Source of the DNA: Gordonia sp. ABSL11-1
Lineage (GTDB): Bacteria; Actinomycetota; Actinomycetes; Mycobacteriales; Mycobacteriaceae
Length of the DNA stretch: 64,000 bases
NCBI RefSeq assembly: GCF_030315685.1
Contig: NZ_JASXSI010000003.1
Location: 62,001 to 126,000 of the forward strand
Direction: 5' to 3'
Positions 19,688 to 64,000 of the stretch are shown here, one piece after another. Under the pieces are notes generated by a model. That model saw only the letters and a program-made list of their open reading frames with translations. It was not told where the DNA came from and did not search any database. How positions within the stretch are numbered: the first letter of the stretch is position 1; each line of letters starts with the position of its first letter. The position numbers and the translations under genes were made by a program.

Positions 19688-64000
<44,313 letters not shown>

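Overview
The window is high-GC actinobacterial DNA. The ribosomal protein sequences (actinobacterial L2, L4, S3 with a basic C-terminal tail, S17 with an N-terminal extension) and the gene style (ATGA overlaps, a TANNNT leaderless promoter) point to the Mycobacteriales; Gordonia or a close relative (Williamsia, Rhodococcus) is my best guess. No 16S or other marker is present to settle the genus.

Positions 1-4386 hold the distal part of the S10 ribosomal operon: rplD (5' end cut by the window), rplW, rplB, rpsS, rplV, rpsC, rplP, rpmC and rpsQ. The genes are tightly packed, several overlap by 1-4 bases, and the operon ends at a strong 18-bp-stem hairpin. The spc operon (rplN onward), which follows directly in many bacteria, does not appear in the remaining 59.6 kb. 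Accessory genes therefore sit at the S10/spc boundary.

Positions 4448-11098 hold a cytoplasmic GH13 alpha-amylase-family enzyme, then two tandem copies of a two-gene unit (membrane histidine kinase plus a membrane protein of unrecognised family) with no response regulator. A convergent GNAT acetyltransferase follows; it appears to be transcribed as a leaderless mRNA. A 444-bp divergent intergenic region with three dyad structures separates it from the next gene.

Positions 11543-64000 are one non-ribosomal peptide synthetase (NRPS) assembly line in two translationally overlapping genes. The first (2714 aa) is C-A-PCP-C-A-PCP-C. Its opening C-A resembles EntF and its A domain carries an exact serine code. 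The second starts at GTG 19684 and has no stop codon to the window end: at least 14,772 codons, A-PCP followed by eleven full C-A-PCP modules and the start of another C domain. Module 3 is split between the two proteins (C on the first, A-PCP on the second), and both proteins carry similar A-domain-like pieces at the junction. Epimerization (E) domains occur in modules 5, 7, 10 and 13, and each following C domain has the signature expected downstream of an E domain. By-eye specificity codes give serine at modules 1, 8, 9 and 12; the other ten A domains have codes I cannot assign, several of them recurring. The predicted backbone so far is cap-Ser-X2-X3-X4-D-X5-X6-D-X7-Ser-Ser-D-X10-X11-Ser-D-X13-X14-..., an unfinished peptide of at least 15 residues.

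The giant gene also carries in-frame coding minisatellites (15-bp units in several linkers) and, inside the A domain of module 11, a quasi-palindromic array of 21-bp repeats. No thioesterase, MbtH-like protein, transporter, or 2,3-dihydroxybenzoate or fatty-acyl-AMP ligase gene is in the window, so the end of the line, the cap and the export route must be sought outside it. I saw no tRNA, rRNA, CRISPR array, insertion sequence or prophage.
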